From Saprospiraceae bacterium (GTDB taxonomy: Bacteria; Bacteroidota; Bacteroidia; Chitinophagales; Saprospiraceae): DNA of 64,000 nucleotides. Where the stretch lies: NCBI GenBank assembly GCA_028285545.1, contig JANQPA010000105.1, positions 62,001-126,000 on the forward strand, read 5' to 3'. Shown piece after piece: positions 18,810 through 29,198 of the stretch (position 1 is its first letter; each line of letters starts with the position of its first letter). The notes beneath the pieces are model-generated. The model was not told where the DNA came from and searched no databases. It saw only the letters and a list, made by a program, of their open reading frames with translations. A program made the translations under genes and the position numbers.

Positions 18810-20846
18810 CTAAAATATTTCCAGGACAGAATCAATGTAATCATTGACCACTCGGTTATTTAACTGTATAGTAGTGGCCCCTGGTCCTTTAATTTGAACG
18901 GGAATTCCATTTGAATTTATGTCCACGTTTAATAAGAATGAAGGAGCGGTAATCGATCGATAACCTGAAAAGCCAGGATAAATGATTTTGAATTTATTTT
19001 CAGAAGAACGATAAATAACATAATCAGAGTTGTCAATAATTAAATTTCGTCCAAATTCTTCACTGTTTAATTCTATTTGAATAACAGGTAATTGGTCAGC
19101 TTCATCAACATCCAAAGATCTTTTCATCAACATCGCTAAAACATAATTCGAAGCAATATCTAAGTCAAAATACCGACTTGAAAAAGGGCCAAGTAAAAGT
19201 GTTCCGGAGTAGATAGGTTCAGTGTATTCGAACTCCCCATGAAATGGTGCAAAACCTGTAATAATCGCATCTGTTTGGTCAACTGAAATATTAGCAATAT
19301 AATTTCCTTCCGGAGTGACCGATTTCAGACTCATTGAGTCCACCTTTTTGTCTGCTATCCTCACATAATAATAGGTCTCTCTTCGATCGGGTCCTTCCAT
19401 TACGTTGACCGATTCAAGGATAAAATTCCGCTTATCTTCAATCTTGAAATTGATTATTTCCTCTCCCACCTCTACATCATTTACACGAAAGGAATAATGA
19501 AGTAGGCTATCACTTTCCCATTCCTGGATGAGCTGTTGCCATTTAGCAAACCTATTCGCTGGATTAAGTATTCTATCTTTAAGATTCTCTAATTCTTCAT
19601 TCAGGTACTTTTGCGACAATGATTTCCCGGCTATATAAACATGAGAAAGATCCTTAAGATGGTGAAGACTGTCGAGCGGATTTTTATTCAGAATTAACAG
19701 ATCTGCCAAGTAGTTTTCTTTGACCAATCCCAGGTTATCGAATCCTAGGAACCGAGCGGATTCGACTGTAGCGATTCTTAAAATATCAGGAATAGGAATA
19801 CCCATTTGTTCAAAAATTTCCAACTCTTGATGATAGGCAAACCCATTGACCACCTTGGGGTATCCTCCATCACTGCCAATATAAAGAGGAACACCTCGAT
19901 CGTAGAACTCCTTAACAAGCATTTTCACCTTCTCAAAAGGATAAGACCCGCTTCCATTCTGAATAGGTAACCATCCTGCTTTCATTTTATTGGGTATATA
20001 TTCTTTGGGAATGACATCATAAATACTGTCATTCTTATTACTCAATGACCATAATCTATGAATGGTTAGTGTAGGAGTAATAGCTTGGCCCGAACGGAGT
20101 AATCCTTTTATTAATTCCTCTTTATCCAATCTCAGTTCCCCTCCCCTGGTAATACCAGTAAGATTATCAAAAGAAACTTGAATCTTATTGATCGTTTCCT
20201 CTATTGGGACCTCAAGAGGGTAATGGCCAGAAATATGAAAGTTATTTTTTTTAGCCTCCTCCATAATTGCTGAATAAGTACCAGAGTCACAGCTGCCATA
20301 TATAAACATGCCATCATATCCCAATCGCATTGACTCACGGACCTGCTCTATTGCTTCCTTTGGAGTTCTGGAGGGTTGTTGACTATGAAAAGGTGCGGGC
20401 ATTCCAGTTGCTCTTAATCCAACCGCAAAAATCCGAGGGCCAATAAGTTTCCCATCCTTTATTTTTTCGCGAAGACCAAGAGCAGTTAAATGGCTGGGAG
20501 CATCTTTTACTGTCGTTTGCCCATTGACCAGATACAGGATTAGGTTGTCCTCATTAACATGGGTATACATATTAATCAAGCCAGGCATTAGAAACTTTCC
20601 GGTTCCATTTAATTCTGTGCTAAATTCTTCAGAAGGTCTATTAGAAGTAATGGAAGTAATTTTATCCCCCGTGATGACCACAAACTGATTTTCAATTATC
20701 CTATTATTTTCAATGTCAATGATATGAATGTTAGAAATCAGATGAGCATCTGTGCTGCGGTCTAAAACTGAGCCTAAATCTGAATCTGAATTGATATGAC
20801 AACTTTGTATCAAAAAAACTATTAGGATGAGTAACAATATTCTCAT
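18810..20846 (-). CDS. Amidohydrolase-fold lipoprotein lacking several metal ligands
   Basis: A 678-residue lipoprotein (lipobox IQSC, Cys16). Residues 35-425 have the imidazolonepropionase-like amidohydrolase layout: a small beta-sandwich start, GLINMYTH where GLIDxHxH is expected, a TIM barrel, SGHYP, and IGSDGG with the catalytic Asp326. However, the first His of the HxH pair is Tyr94, the bridging Lys of the DFIKIY motif is Phe181 and the His of the usual EHL motif is Asn228. Only His96, His208 and Asp326 remain, so normal binuclear catalysis is doubtful. A beta-rich extension of about 250 residues follows. It is the last gene of a minus-strand run. Confidence 0.83.
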   Translation of the reverse strand: MRILLLILIVFLIQSCHINSDSDLGSVLDRSTDAHLISNIHIIDIENNRIIENQFVVITGDKITSITSNRPSEEFSTELNGTGKFLMPGLINMYTHVNEDNLILYLVNGQTTVKDAPSHLTALGLREKIKDGKLIGPRIFAVGLRATGMPAPFHSQQPSRTPKEAIEQVRESMRLGYDGMFIYGSCDSGTYSAIMEEAKKNNFHISGHYPLEVPIEETINKIQVSFDNLTGITRGGELRLDKEELIKGLLRSGQAITPTLTIHRLWSLSNKNDSIYDVIPKEYIPNKMKAGWLPIQNGSGSYPFEKVKMLVKEFYDRGVPLYIGSDGGYPKVVNGFAYHQELEIFEQMGIPIPDILRIATVESARFLGFDNLGLVKENYLADLLILNKNPLDSLHHLKDLSHVYIAGKSLSQKYLNEELENLKDRILNPANRFAKWQQLIQEWESDSLLHYSFRVNDVEVGEEIINFKIEDKRNFILESVNVMEGPDRRETYYYVRIADKKVDSMSLKSVTPEGNYIANISVDQTDAIITGFAPFHGEFEYTEPIYSGTLLLGPFSSRYFDLDIASNYVLAMLMKRSLDVDEADQLPVIQIELNSEEFGRNLIIDNSDYVIYRSSENKFKIIYPGFSGYRSITAPSFLLNVDINSNGIPVQIKGPGATTIQLNNRVVNDYIDSVLEIF

Positions 20847-20920
20847 AGAATTAGCTTTTAATCTCTTAGGAATGCATCCAGGTACTGCTGTCCCTTAGGC
20901 AGTGATCATTATAAATACTA

Positions 20921-21793
20921 CTATATCTTCTTTGCTACTATTGATCTTTCAGGTTCCTTAACTATTAAGGATTTAACCTTATCAAGCTCCCATTGGAAGG
21001 ATACTTTGACGGAAGGTGCTCCGTTATAAATAAATTCATTATCACCAACCTTGTAAAGTGAGCCACCAAATTCACCAATTCCCCCTAATGAAAGCATTTT
21101 TCGCATGTTGAGTTGGACGGTGAAGCCCTCATCCTCTGCATCTCCATATTTATAATCACCTAGGTATTTTTGTTTTTCTTCATCAGGTAGGTCTTGATAT
21201 TCTTCTCCACCAGCATCGCCCAGGGATTCCAGATAGTCTATCAATTTTTTACAGTTATCGACTTCCTTAGTACTCATCGAACTCTTCATCCTTAGTCCTG
21301 CATAGGCATGATCCAGTAAACTGATTCCGTGAGGACCGAGTGTTCTTTGAATACCTGGAGAAAAGTCAATCATATTTTTGACAACCTCATATGCTCCAAG
21401 GACTGTGTAAGTAAATAGGTTAGGGCGAGCTCCTTTGCTCAAAAGATATTGAACAATATCCCTACGGCCCACATGAGAAGCGGCACCTATGGCGGATTCG
21501 AAATCTCCAAATCGCCACTCCCAGGTGGCTCTTGCTAATTCAGGGCGTTTTTCGACCAGACTCTTAACAGCATCCAGGTCGGAATGGGATTTGCCTACTA
21601 CTTCCTGGACTAAATCCGGATCCAAGGAAGGATATGCCGGATAAGGTTTCCCAGAAATTATCAGATCAGATCCGATTCCAAAGTTCGGCATAGCCAAACT
21701 CCCAAAAGGTACGGATAGTCCGAGAAGTCCTATCGCAGAAGTTTGAAATACTTTTCTTCTAGATATTGAACACTTACCAAATTCCTTTTCCAT
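20921..21793 (-). CDS. Tat-exported ankyrin-repeat-like protein
   Basis: The ATG at 21793 gives 290 residues; the longer frame starts with a TTG. The N-terminus has SRRKVFQ followed by a hydrophobic stretch and SLA, a clear twin-arginine signal. The central part (SAIGAASHVGRRDIVQYLLSK) shows two or three ankyrin-type helix pairs, and the C-terminal 90 residues are beta-rich. It probably acts in the periplasm. It lies 60 bases after the SMP-30-like gene and is probably in the same operon. Confidence 0.8.
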   Translation of the reverse strand: MEKEFGKCSISRRKVFQTSAIGLLGLSVPFGSLAMPNFGIGSDLIISGKPYPAYPSLDPDLVQEVVGKSHSDLDAVKSLVEKRPELARATWEWRFGDFESAIGAASHVGRRDIVQYLLSKGARPNLFTYTVLGAYEVVKNMIDFSPGIQRTLGPHGISLLDHAYAGLRMKSSMSTKEVDNCKKLIDYLESLGDAGGEEYQDLPDEEKQKYLGDYKYGDAEDEGFTVQLNMRKMLSLGGIGEFGGSLYKVGDNEFIYNGAPSVKVSFQWELDKVKSLIVKEPERSIVAKKI

Positions 21794-21853
21794 TATGCTA
21801 AATTTTAAAAACTGTATCAAACAATAATATTTTAGTGAAGGTTAGAGAGAGCC

Positions 21854-22846
21854 TCATTTTAGTTTCAGTTTAAGGATAGTGGGTGTGCTAAGTTCTTGTT
21901 GAATGGAGCCATCCTCAGCTACTTTTTGAAATTGAGCATTGGCAACATAGTAAAACTCACTCCCTACGATTACGCCAGTGGTAGGATGGTCCATTTTGAA
22001 ATGATTACTATCCAGAGTTTTTACTTCCTGAATGCCATTACCATCAGGATTTAAATAATATCTTTTCACTGTGTTAAGATCGGCCTGAATCCCAATTAAG
22101 GACCATTTATAATAATACAGACCATCAATACTTTCCCGGTATTTCACTTTTTCTCCCTCAGGAACACTCAGGTTGATCACTGTTTTGGTATCAATGTCCA
22201 ATCTGGCCAGTCCTTCTGCATGAGCCACAAACAATATCGATTGGTTGGCAGACAAGGTTATACCATTTGGATATTTAATGACGTCGCTTTCAACAAATAA
22301 TTCCAATTTATCAGAACCCTGAGCAATCTTGTAAATAGCAGGATCTTTAAACATATGAGTTACATATACATCTCCATTTCTTGCGATCACCAGGTCATTA
22401 AAAAAATGAACTTCGCCTTCCTTTTCAAGGGTGTATTTTTTGATAAGCTTGCCAGAAGAGAGGTCGACCCTGAAAATACCTGCCGGACGACCTTCTTTGT
22501 CATCTTTTTTGGAGTATCCTACAAGGTTTCCGCCTCCTGAACTACAAAACCACAACTCATTCCTGTCAGAGTCAATTTTTATTCCTATTACCATCCATTG
22601 ACCAAATTCGCCACTTTCTACAAACTGAGATTGCCTCCCTTGTTTATCAATTTTTGTAATCGAACCATTTCTGGTGCTGCCTACATAAAAAGCTTTCGTA
22701 TTTTCATCATAGGCAACACTTTCAGGCAAAAGATCATTTTTGGATATTGTAAATGCAACAGTACTATTAGATGTCTGTGCTTGTATTTTTCCTATTACAA
22801 GAAAACTTAAAAAAAGATAAAACAGGTGTGGTATGTATTTTTCCAT
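21854..22846 (-). CDS. SMP-30/gluconolactonase-like beta-propeller protein
   Basis: A 330-residue secreted protein. A signal peptide ends near KIQAQ (residue 24). The six-bladed propeller pattern of the SMP-30/gluconolactonase/LRE family is visible: PESVAYDENTKAFYVGST at the start, FFNDLVIARNGDVYVTH in the middle and KYPNGITLSANQSILFVA after it, with candidate metal-site Glu, Asn and Asn residues. The substrate is unknown; many relatives are lactonases. It sits between DoxX and ankyrin genes of one minus-strand run. Confidence 0.83.
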   Translation of the reverse strand: MEKYIPHLFYLFLSFLVIGKIQAQTSNSTVAFTISKNDLLPESVAYDENTKAFYVGSTRNGSITKIDKQGRQSQFVESGEFGQWMVIGIKIDSDRNELWFCSSGGGNLVGYSKKDDKEGRPAGIFRVDLSSGKLIKKYTLEKEGEVHFFNDLVIARNGDVYVTHMFKDPAIYKIAQGSDKLELFVESDVIKYPNGITLSANQSILFVAHAEGLARLDIDTKTVINLSVPEGEKVKYRESIDGLYYYKWSLIGIQADLNTVKRYYLNPDGNGIQEVKTLDSNHFKMDHPTTGVIVGSEFYYVANAQFQKVAEDGSIQQELSTPTILKLKLK

Positions 22847-22976
22847 CTCTAAATTATTTTTTTCTTATTCAAGGTACCATTAAGGCAATCTAAATTTTCT
22901 TAAACTATTTGAATGGCTGCTACTATTATGTAAATTGATATTATTCTTAGGTGTATTTATATTGTTTTATTTAGGC

Positions 22977-23381
22977 TTACCCTAGTTGTTTCAAACTAAA
23001 CTTGCCAGTTCCTTCCAGTACAAGGAGCAGATTCATCATCATCAAATTGAAAGAGATGCCTCCATCACTAAAAACTTGAAAACCATGGGCATAAACTACT
23101 GCCACAAAAAGTATCAAAGCGATCAAAAGAGCTCCAATTCTTCCGTAAAAACCAGCCAAAATCATGGCTCCACCTGCAAACTCAATTATTTTAGCTATTG
23201 GCCCCAAAACTGTAGCAAAAGGAATCCCCAGTGATCCTGCATAGCTTGCAAAATCCGTGAGCCCTCCTGCTGTCAATACATATCCATAACTATAGTACAT
23301 CATGGCACCTCCCACCCAAAGCCTCAAAACCAATAGTCCATACCCTTTTGTTTTTTTAATAAAACCTGCTAATCTACTCAT
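22977..23381 (-). CDS. DoxX family membrane protein
   Basis: A 134-residue inner-membrane protein with four hydrophobic helices and the LRLWVGGAMMYYSYGY start, AGGLTDFASYAGSLGIP and EFAGGAMILAGFYGRIGAL motifs of the DoxX family. The ATG at 23381 overlaps the stop of the DUF5916 gene in an ATGA, which points to translational coupling; a TTG six bases upstream is the alternative. DoxX proteins often accompany redox or stress functions, but no specific role can be given here. Confidence 0.9.
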   Translation of the reverse strand: MSRLAGFIKKTKGYGLLVLRLWVGGAMMYYSYGYVLTAGGLTDFASYAGSLGIPFATVLGPIAKIIEFAGGAMILAGFYGRIGALLIALILFVAVVYAHGFQVFSDGGISFNLMMMNLLLVLEGTGKFSLKQLG

Positions 23382-25573
23382 ATCCAATAAGTTAATTTAA
23401 TTACTATTCCACGATTTTTAACCTTAAGATTACTTGAGAAGTAATTTTCGCTGTAAACAATAAAAAGATCCGACATTGGCCTATATCTCCATTGGAACCT
23501 GCTATTAATGTTGATATTTTCAATTTGGGTATTGTATTGAATAAAGGTGGTCCAAAACATTCGGTTAGAGAAGGATATTTCGCTTGTTATACCCAACAAG
23601 TGGAGAGTGGTGCTGTCAAGTTCATCCGGCAATGAAATCTCATTTAGGGTGTACGAAATACTGAAGTTACCCCAGGGCTGAACTCTGTACCTCAAACGTT
23701 CTGTAAACCTGAATCTTTTTCCAGAAAAAAAATCACCATAACTTACGTTTGTAAAGGAAGATAATTTTCTTCTAGGGTTGGTATTAAAAAAGAATCCAGC
23801 ACTGGGGTAGGTATAGTTGGCAGCAGGAAATGGAATATCGCCGGCAATGAAAGAATCAAATGGCAGATTATCTCTATCAAGAGTAATCCGCATCTCCATT
23901 TCATTTTGATTTTTGAAATTCCAGTAATAAAATAATCCCTCAAAGGAGCCATTAATTGATCCATCCGGATTTAGAACATATGTGGAAGAGACTCTCGGAC
24001 CATGAAGATTTAGAGAGCCTGATTTTGGAAAGAAATTGTAGACCAACAAATTGGCCAATTGAGTAAACTGCCTTCTGATAGTAGTATCTCGAGCTGCATC
24101 ATAATTATATAACCTGGGAACAAAACCTACATCAGAAATAAAGTCTCTTCCAATATGGTGAGCTGAAAGCCTGACAAAAAATCGCTTGGAATTATATCTT
24201 AATGTACCTGAAAAATATTCCTCCTGTTCAAGCTTACCAGGATTAAAAGATTTTTGGAAGCCAATGTCTGCTGCCAGCTTCCCATCCTTTGAAAGCAAAT
24301 TCAATTGAAGCGCGCCTACTCGATTAAAATTCTCCTCTAACTGGTTCTCATCAGATTTTGTGGATTGCCTGTTTACGAATAATCCATTTATTGATGATCT
24401 GGAACCTAATCTTTGTTGGAATGCTGCAACCCCATAATTCTGAGGATTTACTCCCTGCCCACGAGCAGTTTGGACATTCATCAATCCAATCCTGAGCCTT
24501 TCTGACAAATTTCCCGTTAATCTTACACCAAATATTATGGGTATCACCTCTCCATTATCTAAACCAATTCTCCTGGAGAAAAAAGGATTTATAGTTCGCA
24601 GACCAAATGAAGTAAAAAGATCACTGTTTTCTTGAAAAAACCCTCTTCTTTCAGGAAAAAATAAACTAAACCGTGTTAGGTTGGTTTGCTGAATATCAAG
24701 ATCAACAGTTGAAAAGTCCGGATTTATTGTTAGATCTAAATTTACAGCAGAATTTAGGGCAATCTTTGCATCTACTCCAATATTCCCATCCCACCTATCA
24801 GGTTGATTGGCCTCATAGTCTTTGTTTAAGCTTCCGGCTATATAAGGAATTAAATTGACTAGTCCATTCTTAATGGCAGGGGGTGGAGAATCCCAAATCA
24901 TCTGACCGGTAAAGCCTAAGTCTATGGTATTGAGATTTACAGGTACTTGATTCCAAGAAGAATATACATTTGACTTCATGTCATTCCTTACGAAGTTGAT
25001 CCCCCAGGTGGTGTTTTGAGGATTGTATCGGAGAGTTCGAAAAGGAATGGCCATTTCTATAAACCAAATTGAATCACCTTTTGTAACTTCTGAATACCAT
25101 TTGTTGTCCCAGTTAGGATCAAGGCTTGTCTCAGAGCCATTAATTCTGGCCAATGCTTCGATTTGCGCTCCACCGGCATTTACACCAAAGAAGAAACCGT
25201 TGGTTTTTTCATTGATTGGATCGAGTATTATGCCTAATCCATCACTACCAAAGTATTCATCATCCTGATCACGCTTGAGGGTACGAATAATGTGGTCATT
25301 TCCTACATCATAAAGCGTTGCACCAACATATAGAAATTGATCATCAAAAGTGATTTTGACATCAGTTTGGGCTACAGCAAGTCCTGAATCAACAGGCCAT
25401 TGATTTATGAAATTATTGAAGGATGCTTGATCTTTCCACAGGCCTTCATCAAGTCGTCCGTCAATATTAATTTCCTGATTTATTTTTTTTACTGTAACAC
25501 TCCTTTTTTGAGCTCTTGAATAAAAAGAGCTAGTAAGCAGTAGAGGCCATATAACTAAATAAGTTGTACGCAT
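23378..25573 (-). CDS. DUF5916 outer-membrane protein with CBM9-like domain
   Basis: A 731-residue exported protein. After the signal peptide (cut near SRAQ, residue 21), residues 25-220 form a carbohydrate-binding family 9-like sandwich (IDGRLDEGLW, FFFGVNAGGAQIEA). Residues 230-731 are the DUF5916 region, with RRGFFQENSDLF and many alternating aromatic strands ending in KLTYWI, as in an outer-membrane barrel. The ligand is unknown. It is the first gene of the run with DoxX, SMP-30-like and ankyrin genes, so it probably drives their transcription. Confidence 0.9.
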   Translation of the reverse strand: MRTTYLVIWPLLLTSSFYSRAQKRSVTVKKINQEINIDGRLDEGLWKDQASFNNFINQWPVDSGLAVAQTDVKITFDDQFLYVGATLYDVGNDHIIRTLKRDQDDEYFGSDGLGIILDPINEKTNGFFFGVNAGGAQIEALARINGSETSLDPNWDNKWYSEVTKGDSIWFIEMAIPFRTLRYNPQNTTWGINFVRNDMKSNVYSSWNQVPVNLNTIDLGFTGQMIWDSPPPAIKNGLVNLIPYIAGSLNKDYEANQPDRWDGNIGVDAKIALNSAVNLDLTINPDFSTVDLDIQQTNLTRFSLFFPERRGFFQENSDLFTSFGLRTINPFFSRRIGLDNGEVIPIIFGVRLTGNLSERLRIGLMNVQTARGQGVNPQNYGVAAFQQRLGSRSSINGLFVNRQSTKSDENQLEENFNRVGALQLNLLSKDGKLAADIGFQKSFNPGKLEQEEYFSGTLRYNSKRFFVRLSAHHIGRDFISDVGFVPRLYNYDAARDTTIRRQFTQLANLLVYNFFPKSGSLNLHGPRVSSTYVLNPDGSINGSFEGLFYYWNFKNQNEMEMRITLDRDNLPFDSFIAGDIPFPAANYTYPSAGFFFNTNPRRKLSSFTNVSYGDFFSGKRFRFTERLRYRVQPWGNFSISYTLNEISLPDELDSTTLHLLGITSEISFSNRMFWTTFIQYNTQIENININSRFQWRYRPMSDLFIVYSENYFSSNLKVKNRGIVIKLTYWI

Positions 25574-25975
25574 ATGGCCCTAATTTATTTTGATTCACTC
25601 AATAAGTTTTGGCTTTTATGTAAGACCATATATTATTTATTCGAGCTAAATAATAGCTTATGTAAGCGCATGAGCTTCGGTGGTCACAATCAGGCCAATA
25701 GAAGGTGTTGCTTTGTTTTATTACCAACTCTTTCTTATTGATTCCCTTACATACCCATCCCGATGTAAAAAAATGATAGTGGGACTTTTTAATGTACTAT
25801 CTATGGATTTTCAGGAATATCAACCAGCTACATAATAAATTACCCTTATAAAACATTATTAAATATGAAGCATATCTATAATGGTTTCTACTCCATGGCA
25901 TTCCTATCCCAATATTGCTCCTTATAGCATTGCTTCCATTCAAAAACCGATTATCATTTATTTAGAATTATCCTC
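25574..25975. other. Divergent intergenic region, no gene seen
   Basis: 402 AT-rich bases between the DUF5916 run (minus) and the DUF1800 operon (plus). It must contain both promoters. I find no clear TTTG/TAnnTTTG pair, hairpin or recognisable frame. Confidence 0.5.
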
Positions 25976-27763
25976 ATGAGAATCTTATTCCTATTATTCT
26001 TATTCATCAATTCTATTCCATTATCCGCTCAAACCTATCGCGATTATATTGGTGGTGGCCATGACCGAAAAATAACCGTGACTACTAGTAGTGATTTCAA
26101 GCCTGATGGGTGGGAACAAGTGGCAAAAGGATCCAACACCTTGACCATTTCGGGGCTTACTGGAAAACTAATCGATGCCGGTCGTTTTCTGGCCCAAGCC
26201 ACCATGGGTGTTGACCGGACTATTATCGATTCCGTTGCGAAATTGAATTTTGGCGAGTGGATCGATCAGCAATTTGTTTTACCTCCAACTTATGTCAGAC
26301 CGCTTATTCAGGGAATTTACGATACGACCTATCAGCGTCACCTGGCGGCTGGGGGCGATACCCTGGATTATCCTGAAAGGCCTACTAATGAGCATTTTGA
26401 CTACGCCTGGTGGCAAGTCAATATGACTAATGATGACCTTTTGAGACAAAGAGTAGCATTTGCCTTAAGCGAAATTTTTGTAATCTCCTTTAATCCTGAT
26501 TTAGAGGATTATGGCGAAGGGGTGGCCAGTTATTATGATATGCTAGCAGAAAATGCTTTTGGGAATTTCGAAGATCTTTTGATAGATGTAAGCTTGCATC
26601 CTTGCATGGGGGTTTATCTGACCCACCTTAATAATCCAAAATCTAATCCATCTCGTTTTATTCATCCTGATGAAAATTATGCCAGGGAGATGATGCAGCT
26701 TTTCACTATCGGATTGTATGAATTAAACCAGGATGGTACCAGAAGGCAAGATAATAAAGGCAAGGACATACCGACTTATGATAATGATGACATTGAGGAG
26801 TTTGCCAAAATATTTACAGGGCTTGGCGGAGGAGCTACCGTTCAGCTGCCAGATACCATCATCGAACCGGCCTTTGGCAGAGGCATTGCTGTCATTGATA
26901 TGGCAGAACCGATGGTGATGTATGATGAATACCACGAACCAGGCGCAAAATTCTTATTGAATGGTTTTGTGGTTCCCGCCGGCCAAACAGGCATGGAAGA
27001 TGTAAATGCAGCTATCAAACATCTGTTTAATCACCAAAATGTTGGGCCATTTATTGGACAACAATTGATACAAAGATTGATAAAATCCAATCCATCACCT
27101 GCTTATGTCTCACGGGTAGCTGCTGCATTTAATGATAATGGCAGTGGCGTCAGAGGGGATATGAAAGCCGTTATCAAGGCTGTTTTATTGGATGAAGAAG
27201 CCCGTAGCTGCAAATGGTATAATGACCCTGTTCAGGGAAAGCTCAAAGAACCGATTATCCGATATACGCATTTTGCCAGAGCGGTAGGTGGTTTTAGTGG
27301 GGATGGAAAGTTTTGGAATTATGGTTTTGATTATAATGATGATGCCGGACAGCATCCGATGTATTCCCCTTCGGTATTCAATTTTTATTGGCCTGATTTT
27401 CAACCTATTGGCCCTATCGGTGGTCAAGGTTATTTTGCTCCTGAATTTCAGGTATATAATTCTCGTACCAGTATCGGCTTTGTGAATTTTGTTAATGAAT
27501 GGGCTGTCAATGAAACGCTTTTATGGACCAGAGAAAATCCTGAAAGTGTAGTTTTCACCAATTATGATGATATCTTAATGTATGCGGAAGATACTGAAAC
27601 CCTCATCAATGATTTAGATATTTTACTGACCAATGGAATGCTCAAGGACGATACGCGGCAAATAATAACGACGATTGTAGATCCTATGGAAGACGTGATG
27701 GAAAAAGTAAAATTGACTATTTATTTAATGGTGATAAGCGCCGATTATAACATTTTAAAATAA
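25976..27763 (+). CDS. DUF1800 family secreted protein
   Basis: A 595-residue protein with a signal peptide (cut near LSAQ, residue 19). GRFLAQATMGVDRTIIDSV, the LLRQRVAFALSEIFV segment, HPDENYAREMMQLFTIGL and the NVGPFIGQQLIQRL block are the hallmarks of DUF1800. The family is nearly always encoded with DUF1501 proteins, as here; the stop and start codons overlap (TAATG at 27761-27765). Its biochemical function is not established; a role in envelope or polymer processing is often guessed. Confidence 0.93.
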   Translation: MRILFLLFLFINSIPLSAQTYRDYIGGGHDRKITVTTSSDFKPDGWEQVAKGSNTLTISGLTGKLIDAGRFLAQATMGVDRTIIDSVAKLNFGEWIDQQFVLPPTYVRPLIQGIYDTTYQRHLAAGGDTLDYPERPTNEHFDYAWWQVNMTNDDLLRQRVAFALSEIFVISFNPDLEDYGEGVASYYDMLAENAFGNFEDLLIDVSLHPCMGVYLTHLNNPKSNPSRFIHPDENYAREMMQLFTIGLYELNQDGTRRQDNKGKDIPTYDNDDIEEFAKIFTGLGGGATVQLPDTIIEPAFGRGIAVIDMAEPMVMYDEYHEPGAKFLLNGFVVPAGQTGMEDVNAAIKHLFNHQNVGPFIGQQLIQRLIKSNPSPAYVSRVAAAFNDNGSGVRGDMKAVIKAVLLDEEARSCKWYNDPVQGKLKEPIIRYTHFARAVGGFSGDGKFWNYGFDYNDDAGQHPMYSPSVFNFYWPDFQPIGPIGGQGYFAPEFQVYNSRTSIGFVNFVNEWAVNETLLWTRENPESVVFTNYDDILMYAEDTETLINDLDILLTNGMLKDDTRQIITTIVDPMEDVMEKVKLTIYLMVISADYNILK

Positions 27764-29163
27764 TGAAATTAAAATCAAGAAGAAGGTTCATTAAAGAATT
27801 CGGATTAGGGGCATTGGGTGTGACCACTGCTACCTCCATTACAAAGCTAAAAGCCATTAATGCCGCTTATCTTAATAATTCGACAAACCTATTAAATAAT
27901 GATTATAAAGCGATCGTTTGTTTTTTCTTAGCTGGCGGTAATGACTCCTTTAATATGGTGGTGCCCCGTGGCAATTCAGAATACGACGAATACGCAGTGA
28001 CTCGATCCGATCTGGCCATTTCGCAAAATGAGCTGCTCCCAATAACACCGGTAACCAGCGACGGAAAACGATATGGTTTGAATCCTGCGATGAACAACAT
28101 CCATCAATTATTCAATACCGGCAAAGTCTCCTTTATTAATAATGTGGGCCCTTTGATAGAACCGACAACAAAAATTACCTACCGAAATAATAGTGCTCCC
28201 ATACCATTGGGGTTATTTTCTCATTCGGATCAAATAAAAAATTGTCAAACGGGCATGCCACACGTCCGATCACTATATGGCTGGGGTGGAAGAATGGCAG
28301 ATTTGCTCAACTCAATGAATACCAATAAGAATGTATCGATGAATATTTCCCTCGCAGGAACGAATATTTTTCAATACGGACAAACATTGGTTGAATTTGC
28401 CATTGACCCTTTTGACGGAAGCCCAGGAATTGACGGCTATAATCCACTATCCACGGGTTTTAATAAGGCTAGGACAGATGGAATCGATCTTTTGCTCGGA
28501 GTAGATCATTCAGATATGTTTAAAAAAACCTATACTGATATTCTGAAAAGAAGTCTTGACGGAAGTATTGAATTCAGAGCAGCGATGGCTCAAATCAGTG
28601 ATTTAGCTACCTTTTTTTCCAATAATCGTATTTCACAAAGCTTTAAGCGAATAACCGAGGTGATAAAGGCTCGTGATATTCTCGGCTTTAAACGTCAAAT
28701 ATTCTTTGTACGGATGGGTGGTTGGGATATGCATGGAGAATTAATTGATTCACACGAAAGAAACCTCACCGTAGTGGATAATGCTTTGAATGAATTTCAC
28801 AATGGATTGAATGAAATAGGAATGTTTAATAATGTGACCACCTTTACCATTTCCGATTTCGGAAGAACCCTAACTTCCAACGGTAATGGAAGCGATCACG
28901 CCTGGGGTGGCAACGCATTGGTTATGGGCGGCGATATCAAAGGGGGTGATATGTTTGGAACCTACCCTTCTTTGGCTCTAGGAGGGGCCTTAGAAGTCCA
29001 CAATGGTGTTCTAATTCCCACTACAGCCAACGATCAATATTTTGCGGAATTAGCACTGTGGTTTGGTGTAAGTCCATCAGATTTGAGTACGCTTTTTCCC
29101 AATATTGGTAATTTTTATGATACAGGTTCTACGGAGTCTCCTTTAGGATTTATGAATATTTGA
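27763..29163 (+). CDS. DUF1501 family protein, Tat-exported
   Basis: A 466-residue member of the alkaline-phosphatase-like DUF1501 family. RRRFIKEF (residues 5-12) followed by a hydrophobic stretch is a twin-arginine signal. FFLAGGNDSFNMVVP, the WDMHGE motif and ISDFGRTLTSNG with DHAWGGN carry the Asp/His residues expected to bind metal. It overlaps the DUF1800 gene by one base and is followed 35 bases later by a T9SS cargo protein, so the three form an operon acting outside the cytosol. Confidence 0.93.
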   Translation: MKLKSRRRFIKEFGLGALGVTTATSITKLKAINAAYLNNSTNLLNNDYKAIVCFFLAGGNDSFNMVVPRGNSEYDEYAVTRSDLAISQNELLPITPVTSDGKRYGLNPAMNNIHQLFNTGKVSFINNVGPLIEPTTKITYRNNSAPIPLGLFSHSDQIKNCQTGMPHVRSLYGWGGRMADLLNSMNTNKNVSMNISLAGTNIFQYGQTLVEFAIDPFDGSPGIDGYNPLSTGFNKARTDGIDLLLGVDHSDMFKKTYTDILKRSLDGSIEFRAAMAQISDLATFFSNNRISQSFKRITEVIKARDILGFKRQIFFVRMGGWDMHGELIDSHERNLTVVDNALNEFHNGLNEIGMFNNVTTFTISDFGRTLTSNGNGSDHAWGGNALVMGGDIKGGDMFGTYPSLALGGALEVHNGVLIPTTANDQYFAELALWFGVSPSDLSTLFPNIGNFYDTGSTESPLGFMNI

Positions 29164-29198
29164 TTGACGGAATGATAGTTTGTAAAAATGATCAAAGG

